Positions 25,364-33,926 of a DNA stretch of 61,044 bases are shown piece after piece. The DNA lies in assembly GCF_025574465.1 (NCBI RefSeq), contig NZ_JAOBPP010000007.1, positions 1 through 61,044 on the forward strand, read 5' to 3'. Both the position numbers and the translations under genes were made by a program. The notes beneath the pieces are model-generated. The model was not told the DNA's origin. It searched no databases and worked only from the letters and a program-made list of their open reading frames with translations. Each line of letters opens with the position of its first letter. Position 1 is the stretch's first letter. Source of the stretch: Kordiimonas aestuarii. GTDB taxonomy: Bacteria > Pseudomonadota > Alphaproteobacteria > Sphingomonadales > Kordiimonadaceae.

Positions 25364-26809
25364 TTGAATAATATAACCCGAGCAACGACAGCAGGCTTTG
25401 CTCTGTGGTGCACCGCATTGGCAGGCGGCGCCGCCACGGCAGCAGAGCCGGACAACCTGAAACCTTGTTTTCTTTCTGGTGTGAAGCAAAGGGTGCAGTG
25501 TGCCAGCTTCGATGTGCCGCTTGACTATAGCGAGCCTGGTAGTGGTACCGTCACACTTCACGCCACCATCGTTCCCGCAAAAGCAAGCACGCCAGCAGAA
25601 GACCCATTTCTGGTTTTCGCCGGTGGCCCGGGACAGGCGGCCGGGGACTACGGCATGCTGGTGCATGTGGCCTTCGACAACATCCGGACCAAGCGGGATA
25701 TCATTCTACTTGACCAGCGCGGGACAGGCCGTTCAGCGGGTGTGCGCTGTGACGGGGACGAAATTCCAGAAAAACTGTCGGATATGACAGCCCTGGCACG
25801 ACAGTGCCGGGAAAGTGCACCAATTGATGTGCGCCATATCACGATGGAAAATGTTGTACGGGACGCCGAAGAAGTTCGCGCCCGGCTTGGATACGAAACT
25901 TTGAATCTCTGGGGCGGCTCCTACGGTACCCGCACGGTTGCACTTTATCTGCGGCGATACCCGGAGCGTGTGCGCAGCATCGTTGTTGATGGCGTGTTGC
26001 CTCCCGATGTTTCTCTTTTTGAAACGTCGCCGCAAAGTGCGGAACGCGCCAAACATCTGATCGCTGAAGATTGCGCGGCCAATACCGCCTGTGCGGCAAG
26101 GTTTCCGAACTTCGAGGCTGATGTAGATGCTTTGATGGCAAAGGCAAAGGCAGGCGAACTGCACTATAGCGGCCCTGACCCTGTAACGGGTGAGACGATA
26201 GAGTTTGACCTGCAACATGGGTTTGCTGTGGAGGCATTGCGGGGGGCCTTTTATACCGCCGATACCACCACCTATGTACCACTGGTGGTGGATGAAGCCG
26301 TGAAGGGCAACCTCAATCCCCTGATTGCCTCGCTGCTGGGGGCGACGGCGATCTCGGAATCCATGTATCTGGGCACCACATATTCCATACTGTGTGGTGA
26401 TGAAATCCCGCGCCTGAGCGAGGCTGAAGCCGTGGCGGCAGGCGAGGGTAGCTTTGCTGAGGACAGTTATTATCGATATTGGAAGGCAGGTTGTGCCGGG
26501 TGGGACAGCACCATGCCGGAAAGCGATGCCCTGACGCCGATTGAAGGTGATGTACCTGCTCTGGTGTTGTCGGGCAACCTTGATCCAATCACGCCGCCAT
26601 CGATGGGCGATCATTTTGTAGGGGGCTTCCCGAACGGGCGGCATATTGTGGTGCCCGGTACAGGCCACAACACAAGTTATGTCGCTTGTATGCCTTCCCT
26701 TATGGCCGATTTCATCGAAAATCTTGATGTCTCTGCTCTGGATATATCCTGCTTTGATCACCTCCGGCGCCTCCCTCTCGCGGTTGGCCGTAACGGCAAT
26801 ACGGAATAG
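25364..26809 (+). CDS. Exported S33-type alpha/beta hydrolase (TAP-like peptidase)
   Basis: Protein of 481 residues starting at TTG 25364, chosen because GAGAGGAGAG lies just before it and the next residues (NNITRATTAG...) form a clean signal peptide ending AATA-AEP. An ATG at 25343 would give an odd charged N-terminus and a poor ribosome site. The alpha/beta hydrolase core has FAGGPGQAAG (oxyanion region), the Ser nucleophile in WGGSYGT, Asp in GNLDPITP and His in PGTGHN. Resembles prolyl/tripeptidyl aminopeptidases. First gene of an operon with an ABC exporter and an ECF sigma factor. The substrate may be a peptide, but this is not shown. Confidence 0.85.
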   Translation: MNNITRATTAGFALWCTALAGGAATAAEPDNLKPCFLSGVKQRVQCASFDVPLDYSEPGSGTVTLHATIVPAKASTPAEDPFLVFAGGPGQAAGDYGMLVHVAFDNIRTKRDIILLDQRGTGRSAGVRCDGDEIPEKLSDMTALARQCRESAPIDVRHITMENVVRDAEEVRARLGYETLNLWGGSYGTRTVALYLRRYPERVRSIVVDGVLPPDVSLFETSPQSAERAKHLIAEDCAANTACAARFPNFEADVDALMAKAKAGELHYSGPDPVTGETIEFDLQHGFAVEALRGAFYTADTTTYVPLVVDEAVKGNLNPLIASLLGATAISESMYLGTTYSILCGDEIPRLSEAEAVAAGEGSFAEDSYYRYWKAGCAGWDSTMPESDALTPIEGDVPALVLSGNLDPITPPSMGDHFVGGFPNGRHIVVPGTGHNTSYVACMPSLMADFIENLDVSALDISCFDHLRRLPLAVGRNGNTE

Positions 26810-26820
26810 GGAGCATTACC

Positions 26821-27567
26821 ATGATAAAGATACAAAAAATTGCGAAAAACTTTGGCGATGTGCAGGCTGTACGCGATGTGAGTTTCACAGCCGAAGATGG
26901 GTTGATTACCACACTGCTTGGCGCCAATGGCTCAGGCAAGTCCACAACGCTTCGGTCTGTCGCGGGGTTGCTTCGGCCCACGAGCGGTACAGTTACCGTC
27001 GACGGTATTGACGTGCTTGGAAACCCGATCGCGGCCCAGGCCCGGCTGGGGGTGTTTCCTGACCAATTTGGCCTCTACACCCGGCTGACAACGCGCGAAC
27101 ATATCGCCTATTTTGCCGAGTTGCAGGGCATGCGGGGACAGGCGCGTGACCATGCGGTGGAGGAGGTTACTCGCCTTCTGCATATGGAAGATATTCTTGA
27201 CCGCCGGACCGAGGGTTTTAGTCAGGGCCAGCGGATGAAAGTAGCGCTTGCCGGTGCCATTGTGCACAAGCCCCAGAATATTGTGCTGGATGAACCGACC
27301 CGCGGCCTGGATGTGATGAGCATCCGGCTTTTGCGTGAAATATTACTGGCACTGAAGGCAGAGGGGCATTGTGTCCTGCTTTCGTCCCACGTAATGGCGG
27401 AAGTCGAGGTATTGTCCGACCATGTGGTTATGATGGCGGAAGGCCTGATTTGCGCTGATGGCAGCCCAAAAGGCATTGTGAGGGACAGTGGCCAGCCCAA
27501 CCTTGAGGAAGCCTTTGTGGCGCTCACTAACGAAGCGATCAATACAACAAAAAGGAGCGCAGCATGA
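26821..27567 (+). CDS. ABC transporter ATPase, NatA type
   Basis: Cytoplasmic ATP-binding subunit of 248 residues: Walker A GANGSGKST (about 38-46), signature FSQGQ, Walker B NIVLDEP, switch His in LLSSHV. Closest in style to NatA (sodium/drug exporters of the ABC-2 class). ATG follows AGGGAG. It starts 11 bp after the hydrolase gene and overlaps the permease gene by 4 bp, so it pairs with that permease. Confidence 0.9.
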   Translation: MIKIQKIAKNFGDVQAVRDVSFTAEDGLITTLLGANGSGKSTTLRSVAGLLRPTSGTVTVDGIDVLGNPIAAQARLGVFPDQFGLYTRLTTREHIAYFAELQGMRGQARDHAVEEVTRLLHMEDILDRRTEGFSQGQRMKVALAGAIVHKPQNIVLDEPTRGLDVMSIRLLREILLALKAEGHCVLLSSHVMAEVEVLSDHVVMMAEGLICADGSPKGIVRDSGQPNLEEAFVALTNEAINTTKRSAA

Positions 27568-28733
27568 ATCGCGCAATCGGTACCATTTACCGCAAGGAAA
27601 TGAAAGATATGCTGCGTGACAAGCGCGCGCTGATCGCTATCGTTTCTTATGTTTTTGGCTTTCCGCTGATGTTTGCCTTTCTCTTTTACCTGATGTCTGA
27701 TGACCGCGCGCCTGACGTGAAGTCTACAATTGCCATCGACGGCATGGCGCAGGCGCCCGGCCTTGTGGCATATCTGGAACGCGCGGGATTTGCCATTACC
27801 GGGACAGAGAGTGAACCAGTGCCCACAAGCCTGCCTGAGGGTGCGGATGCGCTTGTGGTATTGCCTGATGATTATGCGGCGCGTTTGCGCGACGGCAAGC
27901 AGGCGAGAGTCTGGGTTTATGTGGACGAAACGTCTCGCACCGCGGCGGAGCGCGGCATGAAAGCCAGTGAGGCGCTGCTTGCCTACAACCAGCAGATAGC
28001 AACTGTCCGGTTGGTTGCACGGGGTGTGCCTACCGGTTTGATGGCCCCGATGCAGATATCCACAGGGGACGTCTCCAAAGCCAGTTTTATCAACAAGGTC
28101 ATGGGTAACATGATGATGTTGCTCTTTACCCTCGCGCCTTTTGTCGTGGGCCTGAGCGTGGCGCTTGATGCCCTTGCGGGCGAACGGGAGCGCCAAAGCC
28201 TTGCTTCTTTGATGGTGTTGCCTGTCAGCAGCGCGACTATAACTATCGGGAAGTGGGCTATGGTGGCAAGTTTTGGCCTTATCGGAACCATGGCGACGAT
28301 GACGGTAAACCTGATAGCGCTGTCCCTGTTGCCCGCGGACCTGTTGCCTTTCACGCTAAAGGTTACACCGCCAGGCATGATGCTTGCGCTGCTGCAGCTC
28401 GTGACCTTGTGTATGTTTGTGGCGTCGCTGCAATTGGTGGTCAGCATTCACGCCAAAAGCTTCAAGGAAGGCCAGACCTATATGTCGATGATGATGATGG
28501 TGCCGGCAATCGTCGGTTATGCAAAGATATACGGTGAAAGCAAGCTGCCTGCGTTCGTGAACTATTTGCCGATTTTCTCCGACATGGAAAGCCTTGGCAG
28601 CATCTTTTTCTCGGGTGTTGTGGATATCCAGCTGACAGCTGCGGCAATGACGGCGGGACTTCTGGGCACCGCACTGTGCCTGAGCTTGACGATCAAGCGC
28701 TTGTCAAGCGAACATATGCTCGCTGAAGCATGA
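27564..28733 (+). CDS. ABC-2 type permease, NatB type
   Basis: Inner-membrane permease of 389 residues. One hydrophobic helix near residues 20-43 is followed by a large extracytoplasmic domain (about 45-180), then five further helices (about 185-375), the NatB/ABC-2 layout. It overlaps the ATPase gene by ATGA. Probable function is export of sodium, a drug or a peptide-like substrate; the adjacent exported hydrolase may act on the same substrate. Which one cannot be decided. Confidence 0.87.
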   Translation: MNRAIGTIYRKEMKDMLRDKRALIAIVSYVFGFPLMFAFLFYLMSDDRAPDVKSTIAIDGMAQAPGLVAYLERAGFAITGTESEPVPTSLPEGADALVVLPDDYAARLRDGKQARVWVYVDETSRTAAERGMKASEALLAYNQQIATVRLVARGVPTGLMAPMQISTGDVSKASFINKVMGNMMMLLFTLAPFVVGLSVALDALAGERERQSLASLMVLPVSSATITIGKWAMVASFGLIGTMATMTVNLIALSLLPADLLPFTLKVTPPGMMLALLQLVTLCMFVASLQLVVSIHAKSFKEGQTYMSMMMMVPAIVGYAKIYGESKLPAFVNYLPIFSDMESLGSIFFSGVVDIQLTAAAMTAGLLGTALCLSLTIKRLSSEHMLAEA

Positions 28734-28756
28734 CTTGAAGCCTGAAGGGGGCAGGG

Positions 28757-29263
28757 GTGGAATTTAACGCGGTACTTGGCGAATACGGGCCGATGCTGAG
28801 CCGGATCGTCGCCTCTTACGAGGTTGATCCCGCTCAGCAGCAGGAGGTACTGCAAGATGTGTCCCTTGCCCTTTGGCAGGCCCTGCCCAAGTTTCGCGGG
28901 GACGGCAGCCTGAAAGCCTTTGTTGCCCGGGTGGCGCAGAACAGGGCCGTCTCTCACGTCGCGAAAGCGGCGAACCGTCCGCGACAGGCTGAACTCAATG
29001 ACGAGATTATCTGCAAGGCTGATGGGCCTGAAGTACGGCTCGAGAAAGAGCAGCAACGCGCGCAACTGCTGTATGCGGTGCGCGCACTGCCTTTGAACCT
29101 GCGACAAGTGACGACGTTGGCGCTTGAGGGGTTCTCGCACCGGGAAATTGCAGAGACCCTCGGTATTTCAGAAAATAACGCGATGGTACGGTTCAGCCGT
29201 GCCAAGGAAGCCCTGAAGCTTCAAATGGCACGCGGCAATACCGTGCAGAGAGGCGTTGAATGA
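28757..29263 (+). CDS. ECF-type RNA polymerase sigma factor
   Basis: Protein of 168 residues from GTG 28757 behind AAGGGGGCAGG. Region 2 is around EVLQDVSLALWQALPKFRGDGSLKAF, split at residues 30-56. Region 4 with its helix-turn-helix is around LEGFSHREIAETLGISENNAMVRFSRAKEAL, residues 118-148. The next gene overlaps by 4 bp and encodes a membrane protein likely to be its anti-sigma partner. The operon starts with a hydrolase and an ABC exporter, so envelope or toxic-compound stress is a plausible trigger. Confidence 0.9.
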   Translation: MEFNAVLGEYGPMLSRIVASYEVDPAQQQEVLQDVSLALWQALPKFRGDGSLKAFVARVAQNRAVSHVAKAANRPRQAELNDEIICKADGPEVRLEKEQQRAQLLYAVRALPLNLRQVTTLALEGFSHREIAETLGISENNAMVRFSRAKEALKLQMARGNTVQRGVE

Positions 29264-29868
29264 GTGATCGCAAGAATATGTCCCACCAGCCAGAGTGGGA
29301 TGATCTCAAGACCATGTGGCAGGATAGTACGCCGGTAGATATGGAAAAACTGGCTCGCAACGCCCGTCTGGTCTGGTGGCGTATGCGCCTTATCGCCCTT
29401 GTCGAAATATTGTTCTGCATTGTCGGTGCGGCGGTTTTTCTCTATGCGATTGTTGAACAGCAATCACTGGCCCGTGTCGTATTTGGTGTGTTTGGTGTCT
29501 GCTTTTGTGTTGGCGGGGGATATGCTTGTTTTTGGTCTCGCCGGGGTGCCTGGGGCCATGCGGAGGACGATGCGTTGTCTCTTGTGCGCTTGCAGATTAA
29601 ACGGGCACGCGCCGGTATCCGCTACGTGAAACTGAATTGTTGGATGGGTGTGGCCTCTATTGCCATCCTTCCCCTTGCTTTTTGGGTCATGAATGACGGA
29701 ACACGGAACGTTGGTCCTGACCACATGAAGGAGGTCCATATCACCCTTGCCGTTGCCGGGCTTGCGATAATTGCGTCAGTTGTGGCGCTCTGGCCTTACT
29801 ACCGGAAAAAGAAGCGGGAACTGCATGAACTGGAGGTGCTTGAACATCAATTGTCAGAAGAGGACTGA
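29260..29868 (+). CDS. Four-helix membrane protein, probable anti-sigma partner
   Basis: Protein of 202 residues: a soluble N-terminal stretch (1-42, with a WDDLKTMWQ motif), two helices at about 43-63 and 70-90, a basic loop, two more helices at about 125-143 and 157-177, and a charged C-terminal tail. No zinc-finger (ZAS) motif is visible. The ATGA overlap with the sigma gene suggests it holds the sigma factor at the membrane. Its 3' end overlaps the convergent mnmC by 22 bp. Function rests on context only. Confidence 0.7.
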   Translation: MSDRKNMSHQPEWDDLKTMWQDSTPVDMEKLARNARLVWWRMRLIALVEILFCIVGAAVFLYAIVEQQSLARVVFGVFGVCFCVGGGYACFWSRRGAWGHAEDDALSLVRLQIKRARAGIRYVKLNCWMGVASIAILPLAFWVMNDGTRNVGPDHMKEVHITLAVAGLAIIASVVALWPYYRKKKRELHELEVLEHQLSEED

Positions 29869-31751
29869 CCCTTGATGATGTCCCGGATCAGTCTGCGCAT
29901 TGGGTGTAGAAGCGCGATGTGGTCCGTGGGCATCGGTAGCGGGTCGCCGCACAGGCCGGCTGCCAGGTAATTGCCCAGTATCGGGCCGTACTGAAAACCT
30001 TTTGAACCAAGGCCTGTGAGTATGCTGAGCCCCGTCAGGGAAGGCGGAGCGCCAAGGCCGCAAGTTTTGGCATCAATGCCCAGCCGCGCATATACCCGCC
30101 GCGCGGCCTCCCCGTCGTAAGCCGGGCCCGCATAGGGCAGATGGTCGGGTGTCGTGGCTCTTAGCCCTACCCAGGACCGCATTATCGCATCACCAGATAT
30201 CTCATTACCGGTAACTGCCTTGTAGGCTGCCAGAATTTGGCGGCGATCGCTTTCTTTAGGAGCATGGGCACTGAGGGTTGCCTCATCCATGCGGTCGAAG
30301 GTTGAGCCAAGCGTGCGTATGCCATTGGTATTGGCTGTCAGGTAACCGCCGAATGACGCCGACCCGTCGGGTGCTGTCACTTGTTGTGAATCCAGCACTT
30401 CCACCTGACCGCGGTTTGGCCGCACGGTGGGGCGGGAATGGGTATCCAGAAGGTTGGTCGCGTCCAAACCGCAGGCAAGGACAACGTGAGCGGCTTCAAT
30501 CATCGTGCCTTCGTCGGTCTCCATTGCCCATCCATTATTGGTGCGCTCGAGCTTTGAGACATGCATTTCATGCACCGACAGGCTAGTCCGCAGAGTGCGC
30601 AGCGCCATCGCTGTATCCAGGCTGCCGCCGCGCAGAAGGTTCAATCCTTCGGCTGCTTCCTCCAGCCAGTCCGCCGCCCAACCAAGATGGGATGCGATGG
30701 CATTGAGCCGTTCCGCATCTTTCGTATTTTTGGGCAGCATGGTGATGCCGGGGACTTCCGACCACGCACGAGCGAACGGTGCGAAGCTCGACGCATAGGC
30801 ATAGGCACTGGTGAAAAACTCGGCAGCCGGCTGGTCATCCAATAGGAAACGCGGGGCCAAAATGGCGGAAGGAACATTGCTTGCCTGCTGGGCTGTGGGG
30901 CTTGTGATAAGTGTGACCGCTCGCCCTCGCTGTTGCAGCGCGTGTGCAGCGCTGGCCCCGGCTATGCCACCCCCAATCACGGCGATAGGCCCGTCGCTGG
31001 CCTCGCCAAGCGTGGCCCATTCGGGGAGCGAGACGTCCTTGCTGTATAAAGATGTGGGCGCGACGGCAGCACCGACAAGTCGTTCCCGTTTTCTGCCATA
31101 CCCCGACACTTTTGCGGCATCAAAGCCACGCGCGATGAGGCCGCGGCGGACAAATCCCGCCGCAGTGAAGGTCGCGAAACGGGTGCCCGGTAGCGACAAT
31201 CGGGCGATTTGGTCCAACACATCGTCCGACCACATCGCAGGATTTTTGGCCGGCGCAAAACCATCCAGATACCAAGCGTCCATCTTGGCGCGCAGTCGGC
31301 CAAACGATGCTGCGGCTTCGCCAAAAAGCAACAGGAGCGTAACGCGCCCGTCATCGAAGTGACGACAATGGAAGCCGGGGGCTGCGGGTGGCCACGCCGC
31401 ACGCAATCTGGCCGCGAAGCTGGCGACCTCTGGGAAAGTTGCATGAGCTGCCTCAAGCGCTTTTTCTGTCAGCGGATATCCCTCCGCTGAAATGAAGGTC
31501 AGCCTGCCTTTGGCGCCACTTTCCCTGAAGGCTTTCCAGGTGGCGAGAAAGTTCAGCCCGGTACCGAAGCCGGTCTCTCCGATCACGAAGTGATCTTTGT
31601 TTCTCCAGCCATCCACCGCGTCGGTGCCTTTGATGAAAACATAATCCGCTTCCGCCAGGCCGTTTTCAGCGGAATAATATACATCACCGAAGTGGGCGGA
31701 TACGGGCGCATTATCACGCCATTCAAGTTCGTTGTGTTCGATCTTTTTCAT
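29847..31751 (-). CDS. mnmC: Bifunctional tRNA 5-methylaminomethyl-2-thiouridine biosynthesis protein MnmC
   Basis: Protein of 634 residues with two enzymes fused. The N-terminal methyltransferase half (MnmD, about 1-235) has the SAM motif GETGFGTGLNFL and WYLDGFAPAKNPAMW. The C-terminal FAD oxidoreductase half (about 245-634) has IAVIGGGIAGASAAHAL. Together they convert cmnm5(s2)U34 to mnm5(s2)U34 in the tRNA wobble position. Length and both motifs are complete. The ribosome site before ATG 31751 is weak. Alone on its strand. Confidence 0.96.
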   Translation of the reverse strand: MKKIEHNELEWRDNAPVSAHFGDVYYSAENGLAEADYVFIKGTDAVDGWRNKDHFVIGETGFGTGLNFLATWKAFRESGAKGRLTFISAEGYPLTEKALEAAHATFPEVASFAARLRAAWPPAAPGFHCRHFDDGRVTLLLLFGEAAASFGRLRAKMDAWYLDGFAPAKNPAMWSDDVLDQIARLSLPGTRFATFTAAGFVRRGLIARGFDAAKVSGYGRKRERLVGAAVAPTSLYSKDVSLPEWATLGEASDGPIAVIGGGIAGASAAHALQQRGRAVTLITSPTAQQASNVPSAILAPRFLLDDQPAAEFFTSAYAYASSFAPFARAWSEVPGITMLPKNTKDAERLNAIASHLGWAADWLEEAAEGLNLLRGGSLDTAMALRTLRTSLSVHEMHVSKLERTNNGWAMETDEGTMIEAAHVVLACGLDATNLLDTHSRPTVRPNRGQVEVLDSQQVTAPDGSASFGGYLTANTNGIRTLGSTFDRMDEATLSAHAPKESDRRQILAAYKAVTGNEISGDAIMRSWVGLRATTPDHLPYAGPAYDGEAARRVYARLGIDAKTCGLGAPPSLTGLSILTGLGSKGFQYGPILGNYLAAGLCGDPLPMPTDHIALLHPMRRLIRDIIKGQSSSDN

Positions 31752-31883
31752 CTTGCAGCCATTTTGCGACAGAAGGGGTGTTCATTACCCTATTGCGGGC
31801 TATTTGTCGTGACAGAATTAAGCTTAGCATTGGCAAGTTTCGAAATTCATGTGTAAGTTGGAAGAGGAAAGTGTGGGGTTTGT

Positions 31884-32414
31884 ATGCTTTATGAATTAGA
31901 TGGCGTTCAGCCAGAGATCGAGGACAAGTCTGTCTGGATCGCAGATAATGCTACAGTTATTGGAAACGTTAAGCTTTCAGCAAGGTCAAGTGTCTGGTTT
32001 GGCGTTACCATCCGTGGCGATAACGATCCGATAACAATCGGCGAAGGTAGCAATATCCAGGACCAGTCTGTCTTGCATACCGATATGGGCGCGCCGATTG
32101 ATATTGGTCGTGACGTCACCATCGGCCATAAGGTGATGTTGCACGGTTGTCAGATCGCTGATCGCACCCTTATCGGTATGGGCAGTACGATCCTTAACCA
32201 TGCAAAAATAGGCGAAGGCTCGATCGTCGGCGCCAACAGCCTGATCACCGAGGGGAAGGAATTTCCCGCGGGTGTTCTTATCGTAGGGTCGCCTGCGCGG
32301 GTTGTCCGCAAGTTGACCGATCAGGAGCAGGAAATGATCAATTTGTCTGCTAAAATCTACCAGGACAATGCAGTTCGTTTCGCAAATGGCCTTAAAAAGA
32401 TCACTTTTCCCTAG
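31884..32414 (+). CDS. Gamma-type carbonic anhydrase family protein
   Basis: Left-handed beta-helix protein of 176 residues built from hexapeptide repeats, for example NATVIGNVKLSARSSVW. Zinc ligands of the gamma class are visible as the His in SVLHTD and two in GHKVMLHG. Bacterial relatives (YrdA, PaaY, CaiE) range from carbonic anhydrase to thioesterase, and the catalytic Glu loop of the archaeal Cam enzyme is short here. ATG 31884, with purine-rich TGGGG upstream. Confidence 0.92.
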   Translation: MLYELDGVQPEIEDKSVWIADNATVIGNVKLSARSSVWFGVTIRGDNDPITIGEGSNIQDQSVLHTDMGAPIDIGRDVTIGHKVMLHGCQIADRTLIGMGSTILNHAKIGEGSIVGANSLITEGKEFPAGVLIVGSPARVVRKLTDQEQEMINLSAKIYQDNAVRFANGLKKITFP

Positions 32415-32493
32415 GAATTTTTATGCAAACCACGTATTCGCAGCCCCGGCAGTATATCATGACAATCTGCCATAGTGGAATTGGGTGACCTGC

Positions 32494-33453
32494 ATGAGTA
32501 TTGACGTGTCGCAGATGCAAGAACTTCGGAATATAGACCTTGAGGCCCGGGTAGAGATTGCCCGTAAAGTTGGCAGGATTCTGGCTCGTGAAAATGGAGC
32601 GGGCGAAAGCGACGATGCGCTTGAGCTTGCGCAATTGCTGGTGGAGGATGCGGCGATCTCTGTGCGGGAGGCGCTTTCAAAAGAGCTTCGGGCCTGCAGT
32701 TTCTTACCCCGTGAGCTTGTAAGCAAGCTCGCTCAGGATATAGATCAGGTCTCCATGCCGTTTTTGATGGCCTCGCAGGCCATCGACGATAGTTTCCTTG
32801 AGGATATCGTGCGTAGTTGTGGCTCCGGCCAGCAGGAGGCGATTGCCCAGCGGTCTCATTTATCTGAGGTTGTCAGTTTCGCTATCAGTGATGTCGGGAG
32901 TTATGACGCTGTTTCCACGCTGGTGGAGAATGACACTGCGACGCTGTCGGGGCGTAGCCACCACCGTGTGGTGGAGCGTTTCCCGGAAGAACGCAGCCTG
33001 ATGGAGAAGTTGGCGCAACGTGCCGACTTGCCAGCTGAAGTGGTTGAACGCATCATATTCAAGGTTTCAAAGCGATACGGCGAGTATTTGTCGGAGAAGT
33101 TTGGCCTGGCAACAGACTATGCTTCCTATCTGGTATCCATGGCCAACCGGCAGGTGTTTTCCCGGACGCTCGAAATGGCGCCACTGAGTGAGATCCAGAA
33201 CTATCTGCAGCAGTTGAGCACAATCGGAAGCCTGACATCAGACGTGTTGCTCAATTATCTCCAGAACGGCAACGTTCGGCTGTTTACCATGGCAGTGGCT
33301 GTCCGGCTTGACCGTCCCTATGAGGCTGTTGAGGCAAAGTTGTCGCAAGGCGATAAAAAGATCGTTGCACGCCTTCTTGAGGCGGCTGGCTTCTCAAAGT
33401 CTGTCATCGGTGTCCTTTTGATCGCCTATGAGCGCCTGATCAGGGGCCACTGA
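32494..33453 (+). CDS. DUF2336 domain protein
   Basis: Helical protein of 319 residues from ATG 32494 (GTG 32485 would add three residues). It matches DUF2336, a family common in Rhodospirillales/Rhizobiales-type alphaproteobacteria with HEAT-like helical repeats, for example LSKELRACSFLPRELVSKLA and FSISDVGSYDAV-like segments. No catalytic motif or membrane helix. Biochemical role unknown. Confidence 0.85.
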   Translation: MSIDVSQMQELRNIDLEARVEIARKVGRILARENGAGESDDALELAQLLVEDAAISVREALSKELRACSFLPRELVSKLAQDIDQVSMPFLMASQAIDDSFLEDIVRSCGSGQQEAIAQRSHLSEVVSFAISDVGSYDAVSTLVENDTATLSGRSHHRVVERFPEERSLMEKLAQRADLPAEVVERIIFKVSKRYGEYLSEKFGLATDYASYLVSMANRQVFSRTLEMAPLSEIQNYLQQLSTIGSLTSDVLLNYLQNGNVRLFTMAVAVRLDRPYEAVEAKLSQGDKKIVARLLEAAGFSKSVIGVLLIAYERLIRGH

Positions 33454-33623
33454 TACGCGCCTGTATTGCCTGTCCCGGTGGCTTCTGCGTGATATCTCTC
33501 ATATTCTTCCAATTACAGATTCTGTGGCGAAGGTGTCTCACTATGGCCAGCACGTTCTTGGGCTGTTGTCAGTCAGCCTGACAGCTTCAGTATTCAACCC
33601 CACACGACGGGCCACACCTTTGA

Positions 33624-33658
33624 TGTATCATTTTGATGCGATGTTTTAAAATGATACA
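33624..33658. promoter_or_regulatory. Inverted repeat, upstream activating site candidate 1
   Basis: Arms TGTATCATTTT (33624-33634) and AAAATGATACA (33648-33658), perfect over 11 bp, 13-bp spacer. Centre about 90 bp upstream of the -24 element at 33732, a normal distance for an enhancer bound by an NtrC-type activator. Confidence 0.55.
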
Positions 33659-33676
33659 CTATGTAAGGCAATGGCG

Positions 33677-33693
33677 TGTCTCATATAGAGACA
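33677..33693. promoter_or_regulatory. Inverted repeat, upstream activating site candidate 2
   Basis: TGTCTC-ATATA-GAGACA, 6-bp perfect arms. Lies 39 bp upstream of the -24 element; the DNA between (33694-33731) is very AT-rich and could bend or take IHF. The rest of 33454-33623 shows nothing recognisable. Confidence 0.45.
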
Positions 33694-33731
33694 AAAGAAC
33701 AGAATATACTGATTTATATACATTTAAAAAC

Positions 33732-33747
33732 TGGCATGTGGCTTGCG
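33732..33747 (+). promoter_or_regulatory. Sigma-54 promoter, near consensus
   Basis: TGGCATGTGGCTTGCG compared with TGGCACG-N4-TTGCW: only the C at position 6 and the last base differ, and both the GG and GC are exactly spaced. Predicted transcription start about 33758. No coding start lies directly downstream; the transcript would run through hairpins into the terminator at 33855-33888. Confidence 0.75.
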
Positions 33748-33757
33748 AATATCCTCA

Positions 33758-33888
33758 TGCCTTAAAGATTTTGCCTGAGATCTGACGGGTACTCAAAAAG
33801 AGTATAATAGCGCGGCCCCATTTTGCCTGAGTGGGGCCGCGCTCTAAACTACGCAGCGGACGGGAAATTCCTTGTCCGCTCGTTTTTT
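33758..33888 (+). ncRNA. Candidate sigma-54-dependent small RNA, about 131 nt
   Basis: The stretch between a sigma-54 promoter and a rho-independent terminator folds into four hairpins by eye. HP1 is AGAT-loop-ATCT (33766-33783). HP2 is GTACTC-AAAAA-GAGTAT (33789-33805). HP3 is a perfect 12-bp GC-rich stem, AGCGCGGCCCCA with TGGGGCCGCGCT (33809-33820 and 33832-33843). HP4 is the terminator. The loops of HP1 and HP3 carry the same 10 nt, TTTGCCTGAG, which suggests a repeated binding or pairing site. No open frame with a ribosome site is inside. A TATAAT at 33803-33808 could be a second promoter but lies in HP2 and has no good -35. Exact ends are inferred. Confidence 0.65.
33855..33888 (+). terminator. 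Rho-independent terminator of the candidate sRNA
   Basis: AGCGGAC (33855-33861), 12-nt loop, GTCCGCT (33874-33880), CG, then TTTTTT. It lies upstream of the acyltransferase start (33927), so it separates the sRNA from that gene. Confidence 0.85.
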
Positions 33889-33926
33889 ATGAGCTAGGGA
33901 AATTCTCCCGCGGGGGGCGATGGGGA

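Noticed and set aside
33803..33808. TATAAT as a sigma-70 -10 box for the acyltransferase or the small RNA
   Set aside because: No good -35 at 16-18 bp, it overlaps the second hairpin, and a terminator separates it from the acyltransferase. The -24/-12 site upstream is a better promoter.
33831..33926. N-terminal extension of the acyltransferase from GTG 33831
   Set aside because: Would translate through the hairpin and the terminator T run; no ribosome site and no family similarity.
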